A DNA stretch of 64,000 bases from [Phialemoniopsis] sp. UDSM-2020 (GCA_018873225.1 JAEILZ010000001.1:8246001-8310000); one strand, 5' to 3'; numbered from the stretch's first letter, positions 22,801 to 34,945 are shown. Translations and numbers: made by a program. Notes: a model not told the origin generated them from the sequence alone.

Positions 22801-23972
22801 ATGTATCAATCACCGTATGTTTGAACTCCCCCGTCCAGTTTGAGAGAACCTTTCCCCTGTTCCCAACAGAAAAACTCATCGTCTTGTCTTTGCAGGAAAT
22901 ACGTCCTCGTGACCGGAGCCACCGGCTTCATCGGTGCTCATGTCGTCGACGAGCTGCTCCGCCGGGGCCTCCGGGTCCGTGGCGCCACCCGGTCCCTCGC
23001 CAAGGGCCAGGCGATGATCCGGGACAGGCCGCAGTATGCCTCATCACTCGACTTTGTCCAGATCGACGACTTTGAGAACCCCGGCCGGCTGGACCACGCT
23101 GTCAAGGACATAGACGCTGTGATCCATGTTGCAAGTGTTAGTAGTATCTTTTTACTCGTCTTCCCAATCCGGAAGGAAATCGTACTAACAACGACGGCCC
23201 CCCCTTACAGCCACTCACCTACGACACAAAAGACAATGAAAAGGAACTCATCATCCCCGCCATCAACGGCGTAAAGGCCGTCCTCGAGGCCTCCGCCGCC
23301 AGTGGCACCGTCAAGCGCATCGTCCTCACCTCCTCCTTCGCCTCGGTCATGACGGCCGACCGCAAGGAGTCCTCGTACTTTACCTACACGGGCGCCGACT
23401 GGAACCCGCTCACGTACGCCGAGGCCACGGCGTCGACGACCCCTGCCTTCATCGCCTACCGGGGCGCCAAGAAGTTCGCCGAGAAGTGCGCGTGGGACTT
23501 TATCGCCGAGCAAAAGCCCGGCTTCGACCTCGTCACGCTGTGCCCGTCCATGACCTTCGGCCCCGTCGTGCACCCCGTCGCCGGGCTCGACCAGCTCAAC
23601 GAGACCAACGCCATGCTGTGGAAGGTCGCGCAGGGCCAGCCCCTGGCGACGGCGCGCGTCCCGTCGTGGATCGACGTCCGCGACCTGGCGCTGGCGCACG
23701 TCGAGGCCGTCCTGCGGCCCGAGGCGGGTGGCAAGCGGTACATCCCCGGCGGCAACGAGCGGTTCTCGTACGACATGGCGGCGCAGATCATCGAGGAGGA
23801 GTTCCCCTGGGCTCGGGGGCAGGTCAAGCGCGAGGAGCAGCCGGTCGACGAGTCGTACGGGTGGGACGGCGAGACCACGTCGCGCGAGCTGGGTGTTGAG
23901 TACACGAGCTTTAGGAAGTCGGTCGTGGACCTGATTTCGCAGCTGTCCAAGATGAACAAGGCCTCATCATAG
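22801..23972 (+). CDS. NAD(P)H-dependent aldehyde/ketone reductase (extended SDR, GRE2/DFR-like)
   Basis: Three exons, 22801-22814 (only 14 nt, encoding MYQSP in part), 22896-23136 and 23211-23972, give 338 residues. Joining the tiny exon recreates the typical N-terminus, MYQSPKYVLVTGATGFIG, with the glycine-rich cofactor loop. RSLAKGQ fits an NADP-preferring second strand. The catalytic YRGAK (YxxxK) and the SSFASVMT serine are present. The family includes yeast GRE2 methylglyoxal reductase and plant dihydroflavonol reductase; fungal members reduce aldehydes and ketones. Both introns carry good signals, and intron 2 has an ACTAAC branch. Confidence 0.88.
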
Positions 23973-24468
23973 AGGAGTGGGATGGGATTAGGGACAGGAT
24001 GGGGTAGCATAGACATGACAGAGACGCCTCTTAGAATCATACGCCAAGGCACACATTAGATCAATAGACACGATATCAAGATTTCATTACTCTCCAAGAG
24101 CATCAATGACAAGTAGCCGCCATCTGCTCGTAACCAGCGTCTGAAGACGCAGTTTCCTTGTTGCGTTGCAAGCACCATCCGGTCTGAGTTATCAAACCTG
24201 GCATACGGCCCAGCCTCTTACAAGGGGCAGCCTTCTCGGAGGGAAGCTTAATCATATCTTGTACAAGTCACAAGATTGTATGAAGAACGTGGTAAATGTG
24301 TATAGAAGTAGAATGTATTAAGCACACGCCACTGGCTCAAGCCTGCGACTTTACCATGGATGGCCGCCCAAACGAAACTCAGGCAGTGACTAGAGTACAT
24401 AAACTACAAGGACAAACGGGTCCCGGTCATCTAATAAAAGACTACGAGACCACAAAATTAGGGCGCAT
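23973..24468. other. Spacer, convergent 3' ends
   Basis: No coding potential or repeat recognised. Confidence 0.4.
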
Positions 24469-26209
24469 TTAGACAGTCTCGGGAGGCACACCAGCCGCCT
24501 CGGCCGCCTTGCGCGCGCGGTCGACCGAGGTCTCGTACTTGGCGAACTTGCGCGCGGGCACCTTGAGCTCAAACATCTCGTCGAGCTCGAGGTAGGAGCG
24601 GTTCTTGGTCTCGGGGATGACGAAGAACATGATGACGACGAAGACGGCCGAGGTCGAGCCGTAGAAGAACATGGTGCTCGAGACGCCAAAGTTGGGCGCC
24701 GCGAGCATGAGCGGCGTGCAGTAGGTCGTGACGAGGGAGAGCAGCGCGAAGGCCAGGGCGCCCATGTTGGCCGTCTTGGCGCGCAGGACGGCGGTGGAGC
24801 AGTCGGCGAGGAAGGTGAAGCCGAGGGGCCCGGCGGAGGAGGAGTAGGCGGCGACCCAGATGCAGCTGTGTGGGGGGGGACGGAGTGTCAGCATTGGAAC
24901 GGCGTGTTGATGTGGCATATGAGTAGAGTTTCAAGGGGACTTACGAGACTGCAATCATGGCTGTACCGTTAGTGGTCGACCTGGGCAGCTTCATGATGCC
25001 GCCAATGATGAACAGGAGAGGGACCATGAACGCGCCCAAATAGACGAGCAGCGGGCGACGGCCGACCTTGTCGGTGGTGTAGAAGCTGATGGCGACGAAG
25101 ACGACGAGGACGGTGTTGACGGCGACGGTGGCGATGAAGGGCTGCTCGATGCCGGCCATCTGGAAGAAGTAGGACGTGTACGAGAAGAGCACGGGCGCGC
25201 CGTCCCAGAGCTGGTTGTTGAAGGGCACGAGGGAGACGATGGTCCGGCGGAGGTTGGTGCCGCGGAAGCAGTCGAGCACGGTGACGCCCTTCGAGCTCTC
25301 GGTGAGCAGCTTGCCGTCCTCGATCTCCTTGAGGATGATCGAGTACTCGTGCTCAATGTCCCAGTTGGGGACGCCGGCGTAGATCTTCTTCATGGTCTTC
25401 TTGGCCTTCTCGTGGTGGCCGCGCTGCGCGTAGAAGCGAGGGGTCTCGGGCATGAGCAGCAGGCAGATGATGGCGAGGCCGACAAAGGGCCACTGCGAGT
25501 AGACGGCGTGGCGCCACTGGTCGATGCCGAGCTGGGACACGATCTGCAGGGCGACGGCGGCGGCGAAGGAACCGATGGCCCAGAACAGCTGGTAGAAGCC
25601 GAGGGCGGCACCACGGGCGCGGGTCGGGGCAATCTCCGAGATGTAGGTGGTGGCGACCATCTGGTTGGCACCGACAGACAGACCGTTGAGGATCTTGGCA
25701 GCGAGCCAGTGCGTCCAGTTGGTCGCAAAGACCTCGATGATACCGGCGATGATCATGAAGATCTGGACGGCCCAGAGAGCAGGCTTACGACCGAAGCGGT
25801 CGACGGGCCAGTTACCGACGAGAAGGACAAGGACGAGGGCACCGGCATAGGTACCACCCCAGGCAGCGACCTTTTGCGAGTCAAGGACGTAGGCCTGCTT
25901 CTTGGTGTCGAACTCGCCCATCTGGCGGATGAAGCCCTTGAGGGCGACGATGTTGCCGGGCATCTTGTACTGGTAGCCGTCGCCCATGGCGCAGATGCCG
26001 CAGGCGAAGGAGATGGCCATGGCGCGCCAGTAGTGGCGCAGGGTCTGGGCGAAGGTCCAGGTGCTGTCGTTGGACACCTCGTGCGAGTTGTCGATGACAA
26101 AGTTGACGGCCTTGCTCTCGACATGGCTGTAGTCATTGCCGCCGACCTCAGCCTTGGAGATGGCCGCGGCCTCGGGCGAGGCCGCCGGCGCCGGATTGGG
26201 GGTCGACAT
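24469..26209 (-). CDS. MFS sugar transporter
   Basis: Two exons, 26209-24945 and 24865-24469, give 553 residues of the sugar-porter type with twelve predicted membrane helices. Signatures are visible in order: DRFGRKPAL after helix 2, the R-x-RGAAL segment with FYQLFWAIGS, PETPRFYA at the end of the first half, DKVGRRPLL in the second half, and the terminal PETKNRSYLELDEMF. Start at MSTPNPAPAA was chosen because the open frame upstream is a spurious extension through the GA-rich leader. Located in the plasma membrane; hexose or alpha-glucoside uptake by proton symport is likely. The exact sugar is not inferable. Confidence 0.9.
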
Positions 26210-27676
26210 TGCGGTGTCCTGGTGGTGGTGATGAAGGGGTGGTGGTGGGAAAGAATTGAAAATTGAAATGAACGAATCCTGCAGCGGTACAGTACAGTAA
26301 CCTAGATTGAAGAGCGCAGATACAACCCCATGCAGAACAACGGGGAAAGGTTTCAATCGGCTCCTGGGATGGGGGACGATCTCATGTATTAAAAGCCTTT
26401 TCACCGGATGATGGACAAGGGACGAGACCGCGTTTGCCTCGGGCTTGTAGTAAGGAGGCAAAAGCTGATGACCAGGCTTGCCAGGCTGTCTCTCCTCTCC
26501 TTTCCGTGTGTGTGTGTGTCTGACTCTCTCACTCTCACTCTCTCTCCTCTCTTCCATCCCCCACGGGGTGTGAAGACGCTTCCGAACGGAGGCGCGCTAT
26601 CATCCGACCAGCGGGTCCGGGGCGGCGCCATGCATGTCCCGCGGCTGCAATCCTTGGTGCTGGGACTGGCTGTTTGGCTCGTGAGGAGAAAAAGGCGGGG
26701 AGGCGGCATGGAAGCAAGGTGAGGACGGCTCCTATCCGACCAAACCGCGCTACTAGCCGACCAAAGACCCAGACCCTGCCCAGCAAGCCCAGCTTCTGGA
26801 CGCACCCAAATGGGCGCGAAAATTCGACGGGAATGCCGGTAGGGGGAACAGCTGGGCTGAATCGGGCGATTGCACATGGCCACATCCGCGCGCGCACGCT
26901 AGAGCTGCTTCATGATGGAGATGGCATCGTGTTCCATAGTAAATCGTACTCCGTATTATGCGAGCCTCGCCACGTTTGCGATGCCTATCAGAGTCGGACG
27001 CGATTACAAATATGTACTGTCAGATCGGTTGAGCCTGAGAGACCCGATGCACTGTTCAAGATGCCTGCCTGCCTCTGTTTCGGCCACTCAGGCCGACTCA
27101 AGCGAAGATCTTGACATGACCTTCGGGTGGACTAGCAGAGGCCATGGTCTGGAGGCGATACTTGACTGATAGATGTCGTGCTTAAGATTAAATGACCTGC
27201 ATATTAAAGTATCTCTGGCGCTGTAACAAGCTCGATGAACTCCCCGTTATCCGTGATTAAGAAAACCCCTCCTATCCTCAGGTCTCGACCATGTCCACCT
27301 TTCCTACCCCCTGCTCAGACTCGGCTTAGCTTTCTGGTTCCCACAAGGCTGCCATGAGGTGCACTACCGGCCCGGGTGTGGGTCAGACATGCTTTGCTGT
27401 GAGACCTCGTCGCTAGGCCCGCGGCTTGCCTCTGTCGATCATGGCTGATGATAGCAGGCGGAGCTTCTGGAACTCACATCTCACCTCTTCTTCTTGGAGG
27501 AGATAGACGGAGGTCTCCTGATAGCTCCAATGCCTACTTTTGACGACGCCAAGGTAGACATGGCAGGTAGGGTGCTGTTGTCGTTTGGTACCCAGACACG
27601 AAGGCGTCTAGCTGGCAACTGACATCGACAGTGAAGTACCACAGAAACTAACTGCGAAGTATAGCCGACCACCACC
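26210..27676. other. Spacer with CT/GT microsatellite
   Basis: Upstream region of the sugar transporter and 3' flank of the Zn2Cys6 regulator. Open frames at 26401-27169 cover the microsatellite or lack features. No gene seen. Confidence 0.4.
26488..26554. repeat. GT/CT microsatellite tract
   Basis: A (GT)n run is followed by (CT)n-rich sequence. Read on the minus strand it is a GA/CA tract 280-345 bases upstream of the transporter start codon, where such tracts often keep fungal promoters open. Function inferred. Confidence 0.6.
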
Positions 27677-29724
27677 TCAAACGATCGCAAACCTGGCATC
27701 AAACATCTCATGCATGACCGTCCCGATATCGACTCTCATCTTGCAAGCGTCTTGACGCTGCTGAACCCCCTCGAGCACCCGCGCCGTGATCCTGGCGTTC
27801 CCGGCGACCTTTTCCATGCGGAGAAGCTGGGCCTTGATCCAGGCCCTCTCGGCGGGGTCCTGCTCTTCCGTCCCGAGCATCATCAACGGCCACAGCATAT
27901 TGACGGGCAGCGGTTCGTCCTCGTCGAGGCCTTCCGCAATGAGCTTGGTCAGGCGTCGAATATGGTCCATAGCCTCCACTGCTTCCGTCGTCAGAGGGAA
28001 GTTCTTGTACGCCACCCTGTGCAGGTGGATCTTGCTGGCGTAGTAGCATGACAAGTACGTTCGGAAGGCCCTGGTCAGGGTGAAAGCCAAGGTTGCGGAT
28101 ATATGAGGAGCAGTCAACTTGCCCGCCACCGCATAGTCCATGAGCGACGGGCGCTGTTCGTACAGAGCGCGCAGGTCAGATGAGATCTTCTCGGCTACCT
28201 TCATCACCTCGGTCTCGTCTTCGACGGTGCCGCGTGATCGGTGCCAAGGGTCGATCTTGGCAATATGACCCATGAAGCTCTGCACTTTCTGGAAGAACAC
28301 AATACCCGGCTGATACAGCGCATGGAAGAGCGCGTCTTCAATGTCGCCGTCATCGGCGTCATTCTTGCTAGCCTCGTCGTTTTCTTCGGCCAGACTGGCG
28401 GGTGAGGATTGTACAAAGATCTCTTCGTTTTCGACGGACAAGAACAGGCCCTCACCACCAGCTGGGACGGTCCGCGCATCGAGCAAACGGATCCAGAGCA
28501 GTAGCTGCTTCTCTATAGGCGAGAAACCTGCCTTCTGGCCCTGCTGGAAGATCTTGTAGGCCCGTTTAAGGTACGAATGGGCGGACTCAACCTTGGCTTC
28601 CAAGATGTCCACGTAGCTAAGGAAGAAGAGAGCGGCGAGCAGCTTTTCCCTCCGCGGGCTGTGCTCGACCAAGGACTCTAGATCGTTGTCAAAGGCGGTC
28701 ACCTCAGTAACGGCGTTCTCGTAGTGGTTCTGTTGATTGGCCATCCAGTCGCCCTCTTGGCGGCATAGCATGACGTTTGAAAAGGCCAGGATCGCCCAGC
28801 GCACCATCCGGGAGTCTCCGGCCATCTTGATGAGTAGCCTCCGCATAGCGAGCCAATTCTTCTTGGCCTCGACTTCGGAAAGAATCGGGGGTGTGACGGC
28901 GTGGGTGAAGTAGTTGATCAGGCGATGGTTGTCTGCTGCATTCTTCGCTATGAGCTCCTGGTTGGGCTGCGGACTAGTCTCCTCCATCGTAGAGGGTTCT
29001 GATGGCTCGGGGGCAGGCACGTCCCCGCTCCTGGTAGAGGGAGCCTGCTGAGCCTGTGATGCAAGAAGTAGCTGGTTGTTGGCGACGTTGGGGTCGTTGT
29101 TTGCCAAGGTCTCAGACTGTGGTTGCTGTGCTTGCTGGAGGGAATAGTCAGCAGCTAGATAGAAATATAGGCAGGCCTAAGAGGACTAACCATAGCATTT
29201 GGATCCAAGTTGTTGTTTTCGAGCGTGAAATCCATGATCAACTGCTGCCAAGCGTCTCTTCCATCCCACATGAAGCTCGCATAGTCAAAGGCTTGAGGGG
29301 CGGGAGGTTGCCCTTGAGCCCCAAAGGGCGAGGGATCAGATGGCGTGGGCAAGGCTCCGGGTGAAGCCGACCCCATAGCCCGCATAATCGGCGTGGCGCC
29401 CTGGAGGGGAGTGCCAGCATTCATGGCGATGAACTGTCCGCCTTGAAAGCTGCTCCGAGAGGAGCTCCGCCACCGGCACTGCATATTGAGCCGCTCGCAG
29501 TGCGAGCACCTAGGCTGGAGCTCGTCGCACTTGACCTTGCGCTGCCTGTCGGAGCCGTCAGCCAATGTCTTGACGTGCGGAGAGGTCGCCCTTGCGGTGC
29601 GATGAGGGGTCTTGAGGTCATACTTGCAGGTGAGACAGCCGTCCCTCGAGCGGGAAAACTTGTGTCTCTGGCGCAGCTGAAGCGCGGTCTCCCCCGCCTT
29701 GTCGCCCAGGCGCGATGTGTCCAT
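27677..29724 (-). CDS. Zn2Cys6 transcription factor
   Basis: Three exons, 29724-29624, 29545-29191 and 29134-27677, give 637 residues. The first intron splits the DNA-binding domain. After joining, the six cysteines fall at 30, 33, 40, 47, 50 and 57, a perfect C-x2-C-x6-C-x6-C-x2-C-x6-C (GCLTCK | QRKVKC). A Ser/Pro/Gln linker follows, then a long helical effector region (LSEVEAKKNW..., PRREKLLAALFFLSYVDILEAKVESA) typical of fungal-specific regulators with the C-terminal helical repeat. Nuclear. Target genes are unknown; the nearest downstream gene on the same strand is the sugar transporter, and upstream is an SDR. Confidence 0.88.
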
Positions 29725-30529
29725 TTACGAACTACGATGACAGCAACGTATGACGTCCAGGTCCGGGAAGAGGTTCGAGAGCCGCTCGCGTGCGCGCACA
29801 CGTCGTTCGTCAGGTGGGCAGGATTGAATGTTCTGTGGCGACAGAGTGGAGGTGGAGAATCTGGAGGTTGAGCTTGTCCCGCCTTTTCGCCCTTTGGAAA
29901 AACAGCCTTGATGTTGACGAAGCGGGTTAGCGAGCAGCTGGCTCGATTGTGGAGACGCTAAAGGGGGTGAAAAGACAGCCACCCTGGCTGCCAATTCGTG
30001 CCATTCACTGCCATTCTCTGCCACCCCTCTTCGAGTCAGGATTCCAATCCCTGGTTCTTGAGATATTTAATCTAACTGGTTTCGTAGTAGTCGGCTCGGC
30101 TAGCACATGCCAAAATGAGCCAAATTGAGATCCCTGAACGCGGAGAGCCCTGCAATGCAATATTGTGACAATCGTCATCCACCTACGAAGTAGCTAGGTA
30201 CTGCCATTGTCTGCCAAGCAAGCCATGGCAATGAGGGAGTCCAGCCATGGCAAAACCTCTTAGAAGAAGAAGAAGAACCATCTCTCCCTTCACGGTATCT
30301 ACGAGGTACTATCATCGCATGGCCCGGGATGGTACTTAGCCCAGCCCAAGACTCTGCCATCAGACTGGCGCGTGGGGGGGGATCAAGCTAGGTAGCCGCG
30401 CTTCCCCTCACTACCAAGGCCAGCCTCACAACAGCCTGGGAAGGGCAGTCATGGACATATGCAGACTAGTCGCGCGTCCTCTCAATTCCTAGCCTCACGT
30501 TCAACGTCTGTACCTGGTTCCGTCGCCCA
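29725..30529. other. Spacer with CTAGGTA motifs
   Basis: Promoter of the Zn2Cys6 regulator. CTAGGTA occurs at 30193-30199 and 30388-30394. A short AAGAAGAAGAAG run lies near 30265. No gene seen. Confidence 0.4.
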
Positions 30530-31429
30530 TCAGAAGTTCCCTCCATTCACTGGCAGGCACTGACCAGTGATGAAACTGGACCAGTCCGAGAGTAAAAAGA
30601 CAATGGCGTCGGCGACGTCCGTGGCGTACGCCATTCTCCCTTTTGGTATCGAGGCGATTTGTGCTTTCCCAAACGCAACGGTCGGGTCTCCTTGAGGAGC
30701 ACCGTTGGTGCAAGCTTCAGCGAGGGGTGTGTCTGTGGCGCCTGTCCGAGTCGTGTCAGCTCATTTCATTCGACATGTGAGATACTTGCTGACACACCTG
30801 GAGCCACGAGATTCACGCGCAGCTTTGGAAAGTCCCTTGCCCATGAGCGCGTCAGGCCCAGCACCGCATGCTTTGAAGCCGTGTACGCCGCGAGACCGGA
30901 CACGCCTCGCAAGGACGCGCCGCTGCCGACATTGACAATGGAGCCCTGACCGACGCTTCGTATCGAACCGGGGATGGCGCCTTGGACTTCGACGTCGTCT
31001 TGCGCCGACATGCGTTGCAAGCACTCGGTCGCCATGTTCCATGTCCCCGTCACGTTGATGTCCATCGTTCTCTGGTACACCTCATCCGTGCCGACTTTGC
31101 CCTCGTAGCCTGACGTGCCCGCGCAGTTGACCAGTCCGTCTAGCCTGCCGGGAACTGAATCGATAAATGCTTTGCACTGGTCTCGTTTTGTGATATCGCA
31201 GCGCAAGGTCAATATTACACCCGTATGGGTTGCCAAGTCTTCCGGGGCATGTTGTGCAATGTCCGCGACATAAACAGCTGCGCCAAGTTCGAGGAGAGTC
31301 TTTGTCAATGCAAGTCCAATGCCGGAGCAGCCTCCCTGTGAAGCTTTAGCGAAGAGCTTCTACTGTGGTGGTGACGCCTACCGTCACTGCAATATTGCGT
31401 CCTGCAAACGAGAGTGTCGATTCCATCAT
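30530..31429 (-). CDS. Short-chain dehydrogenase/reductase (classical SDR)
   Basis: Three exons, 31429-31382, 31335-30798 and 30741-30530, give 265 residues. Joining exon 1 to exon 2 restores the cofactor loop VTGGCSGIGLAL. The single long open frame visible in the middle lacks both ends of the protein. Other landmarks are NCAGTSG (NNAG-type), the catalytic serine in VNVGSGASLRG, YTASK (YxxxK) and VNLVAPG. Exon 3 supplies the standard C-terminus with DVADAIVFLLSDWSSFITGQ and PVNGG. The family oxidises or reduces secondary alcohols and ketones with NAD(P). It is the left-hand member of the 30.5-42.4 kb neighbourhood and is divergent from the deacetylase gene. Confidence 0.85.
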
Positions 31430-31830
31430 GTAGTGTGGGTCGTGTTCGGACACTCCAAGCAATGGACAGTTCAGAAGATAGTAGGTACAGCAAGTGAAGT
31501 AGATAACCGATCTGATATCCCGGTGGCAATGTCATGGTCAGCCAGATCACATCCGCTGGTGGGGCGCATGTGCAGTGTGGTCCCCGTTTTGGCTGTCGGA
31601 TCAAAGCGTGTCTGGCCAAGCCATCCCCTCACGCGCAAGTCCGCCCGCACCTCCGGCTGTACTACCGATCTGTCCAAGGCACTAATGCGTGTAAATGATG
31701 CCGCCGATCATGGCATATTTATATGGAATGGTTGGCTTGAGCAAGTAGCATCACTCGTTTCTATCCCAGTCTGACCACAATCCCATACGCCTTGTCCCGA
31801 TACGAAACCAAATATCCCCCCCTTGCCAAG
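31430..31830. promoter_or_regulatory. Divergent promoter region, SDR and deacetylase
   Basis: A 401-base region between start codons at 31429 (minus) and 31831 (plus). A CATATTTATATGG segment near 31710 is TATA-like and suits the plus-strand gene. Confidence 0.45.
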
Positions 31831-32909
31831 ATGGTGAAAAGAGCCCTCGTTACGTACGCCGTCGATGTGGACGCTTGTGCCAACTGGTATGTCACTTTCT
31901 CGGTCTCGGCCATTCTATTTGACTAATGGTTTGCTCGTCAAGGATCAACACCCGCGATGGTTCATCCATTGGTGCCACCGATGTCTCAAGAGGCATCTTT
32001 GGTGCCAATGTCGGAACAGACCGCATGCTCAAGCTCTTTGCGGACAACGACATCAAAGCATCTTGGTACATGCCGAGTCACACCATTCTCTCATTCCCAG
32101 AGCAGATGGCCAAGGTCAGGGATGCCGGCCATGAGATGTAGGCTCCTTCGTTCCGCATTATATGCATGTTGGGTCGTACTCACATCTTTGACTAGTGGTC
32201 TGCACGGTTACACACACGAGTTTGTGCGGTTCCTCACAGAGGAACAGGAGCGTAAAGTAATGGCCAAGTCCATCGAAGTGTACCAAAAGTTTACTGGAAA
32301 GTACCCCAAGGGCTGGGTTGCCCCCGCATGGGAGGTCAGCCCCAAGACCATGTCGATCCTAGAAGACTTTGGCATCGAGTACGACCACTCCATGCTTCAC
32401 CATGACTGCCAGCCATACTACGTTGCAGATGTCGCAGAGGACGCCAACGTCCACACCGACTACTCCAAGGACCCCGACACGTGGATGGTCCCGATGAAAG
32501 AGCACAAGCCCACCAAGGTTGTTGAGATTCCGGGCTCGTGGAACGTGGATGACTGGCGTAAGTTTGAAGAACCCTCCCGAAAATCATGATTTACTAATCC
32601 CATGTATTAGCACCGATGAACTACACAAGACGTCCTGGGACTCACGGATTTGTCAACCCTCGCGATATCGAGGTTCAGTGGCGGGACCAGTTTGATTTCT
32701 TTTACAGGGAGTACGAGACCTTTGTGTTCTGTGTGAGCTGCCACCCTCAGGTCAGCGGCAAGTCCAACGTAATGTTGATGCATGAGCGCTTCATTGAATA
32801 TCTCAAGTCGAAGGAGGGTGTCGAGTTTGTCACCATGGCGCAGATTTGCGACGAATTTAAGGCTGGAAAGCTCGCGGGTGTGACGATCAAGGCAGGTGTC
32901 CCAGCATAG
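31831..32909 (+). CDS. Polysaccharide deacetylase-family amidohydrolase (PgdA/PuuE-like, NodB fold)
   Basis: Four exons, 31831-31886, 31943-32137, 32196-32557 and 32611-32909, give 303 residues, with no signal peptide. The NodB metal site is recognisable: the aspartate motif in TYAVDVDAC near residue 12-14, and HEIGLHGYTHE, whose histidines fit the H-x3-H pair and which is rebuilt across intron 2. WVAPAWEVSP and SCHPQVSG match later motifs. The overall pattern is that of the HP0310/PgdA and PuuE (ureidic amidase, cyclic imidase) branch rather than secreted chitin deacetylases. An intracellular amide or imide hydrolase is therefore more likely than a cell-wall enzyme. A possible polyadenylation signal AATAAA is at 32932-32937. 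Confidence 0.88.
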
Positions 32910-33195
32910 ATGATAGACGTAGCGAGAAGTCAATAAACCAAAGTCCAACAGTGCATGCTTTGTACTACACATACAAAGAGCATCCGTAGATCTTGATTTT
33001 GCTCCTGGGTCTGATTCTGCGAATAACACCGCGTATCATTCCGTTGTTATCAATGCATGTTGAAAGCCTATACCGCCTACTGAACCTACAAGAAATCTCA
33101 ATCAGTTCAATCGCTAATCTCGTACAAATACTTCAGTTTATGGAGTCGCAAGACAGAACTTGTCGTTGTAGCTAATCATGTAATGTAGTATATGT

Positions 33196-34331
33196 CTAGA
33201 AACCAATCTCTACCTGCTCCTCAATCTCAGTCGTTCTCCCCATTGATATCACACCCTTTCTCTCCGTGAGGTTATAGACTACGTTGAACAGTGTGTTTGA
33301 ATCATTGTTTCCACTCTGCCTCCGGTTGATGCAAGCAGGGTATCCTTGCTCGTCTTTGAACAGTTCAAGGATAGTCTTGAACCCGGCCTTCTCGCCGACC
33401 TCCTTGGTCGCGAGCTCTTGCATTCTAGCAGTCCGCTTGGGAGAATCCTCCAACCACAGAGGCTCGAATACCCCCTCGTGCTTCAGGATGAGGTTATTGG
33501 CGTGAACGACTCGGCCGAAGTTGTCCGGCGGCAGCTCTTGGAAACCGATGCTCGTGCACTCGAGACCGGTAGGCCCAGACGGGTCCCCAAGAAGGATGTG
33601 GCTGCTTCCAGCCAGTCCGATTGACTCAATCTTGTCCAAAGCCTCCCTTTTGCTTTTGGATTCCAGGATGGTGCGCAGGGCAAAGTGGATGGGCATGCGC
33701 TCCGGGTCGACTCCCTTGGCACGGATCCCGTTCAGGAGGCAACCGACGCCATGCTCGTTAAACCCAATCTTGCCAATGATGCCTGCCTCGGTGATCATCT
33801 GGAAGGAAGGCAAGTCCACGTCCGGGATGCCCTTGGGATTGACTCTCAAGATGATCAGGTTTGGCTTCTGCTTGGTCTTCCAGTCCCAGTTCTGAGCCAG
33901 GAATGTTGCTCCGCCGGGTGTCTTCCAACCCAGCGTGGTGCAGCCATCTACCGCATCGATGGCCATTGGCCTTCTCGACTTCTCGTCAAACAGTCCAAAG
34001 GCTATCTCTGTCCGAATATTCAGGGACAGCACGTCCAGCACGTCCACCTGTGCGCCCTCTGCAATGCCCTCAATCTCTTCATAGTAACGAGGAAACTTGG
34101 CTTGGATGAACGGCTGGAACTTGGCCGTCTGCTCACGCACAGTGGCCCAGTCCAGGTCATTGAAGGCCTTGAAGAGAGAATGGTAGAAGGCAATGGAACC
34201 TGCTACTTGTGCTGCTGCTTGTCGCCCAACCGTGAGACCAATCTGCAGCGGACTGTCAGCTTCAGTAAATGCCAAGGGGGCCGGGGAATTTCTACCTCTC
34301 GATGGGTTCCTGTTGCCGTGATATCAAGCAT
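33196..34331 (-). CDS. Isopenicillin-N acyltransferase-like Ntn hydrolase (C45 family)
   Basis: Two exons, 34331-34296 (12 codons) and 34242-33196, give 360 residues, close to the 357 of Penicillium acyl-CoA:isopenicillin N acyltransferase. Joining gives the typical opening MLDITATGTHREIGLTVGRQ. The self-cleavage site is intact as DGCTTLGW, with G112-C113 matching the Gly-Cys where family members cut themselves to expose the N-terminal cysteine nucleophile. NWDW follows, and GIIGKIGFNEHGVGCLLNG fits the core. The C-terminus EEQVEIGF is not a peroxisomal PTS1, unlike AT of Penicillium, so it is probably cytosolic. Most fungal homologues outside penicillin producers are amidases or acyltransferases of unknown substrate; no other beta-lactam gene is seen here. 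Confidence 0.88.
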
Positions 34332-34945
34332 GTTGGGAAATGCTCTTCTTTGTTTGCCAAAATCAGGAGATCAGAAAGATAATGAACTGCATGTACAAAC
34401 GAGCCAGGGGCGACACATCAACTGGCCTTCAATAATACCAAGACCTAGCTATTTCTACCCCCCGCACAGGTAGTCGGAAGAGCCATACTACGCGTGGCAT
34501 TCCATGGAGGCAAGACAGACCATGCCAAGCCATCCACGCTGATCTCCGACAATGGAATACGATATCCCGTCTGTGAGCAGCCCCGATATGGGGGTTGGAT
34601 GGGCTGATCGTTGCATTTACCCCAGGTTTGGAGGGCCTGGAGCTGATCTGGTGATGCGGGGACCGAATCCACCACGCGGATTCCCGACGGTCTAAGAAAG
34701 TTCCCGCCCACCCCTAATCTCGAGCGCACGCCTTGTTCCGACTGGTTATCTGCGGGGATTATCCCCAGATTTAGTCCGGCGACACGACATGACTCCTCGA
34801 GGCTCCGTCTACATAAATTTGAACCAGCCTGGCCATCCCCACAGCATGCGATCTTCAATTCCATGCCGCAGTCGACCGAGGGACATTCTCTGTCTGCCTG
34901 GGGATCTTTGAAGCACTACTTGCCGAGAGATACGATCAATTCGCC
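34332..34945. promoter_or_regulatory. Divergent promoter region, C45 hydrolase and permease
   Basis: A 614-base region shared by the acyltransferase-like gene (minus, start 34331) and the permease (plus, start 34946). CGG and CCG triplets, the usual contacts of Zn2Cys6 regulators, occur several times. Co-regulation is an inference from this arrangement. Confidence 0.45.

Noticed and set aside
25349..26266. 305-codon plus-strand frame over the sugar transporter
   Set aside because: A shadow frame, Gly/Asp/Val-rich and without motif.
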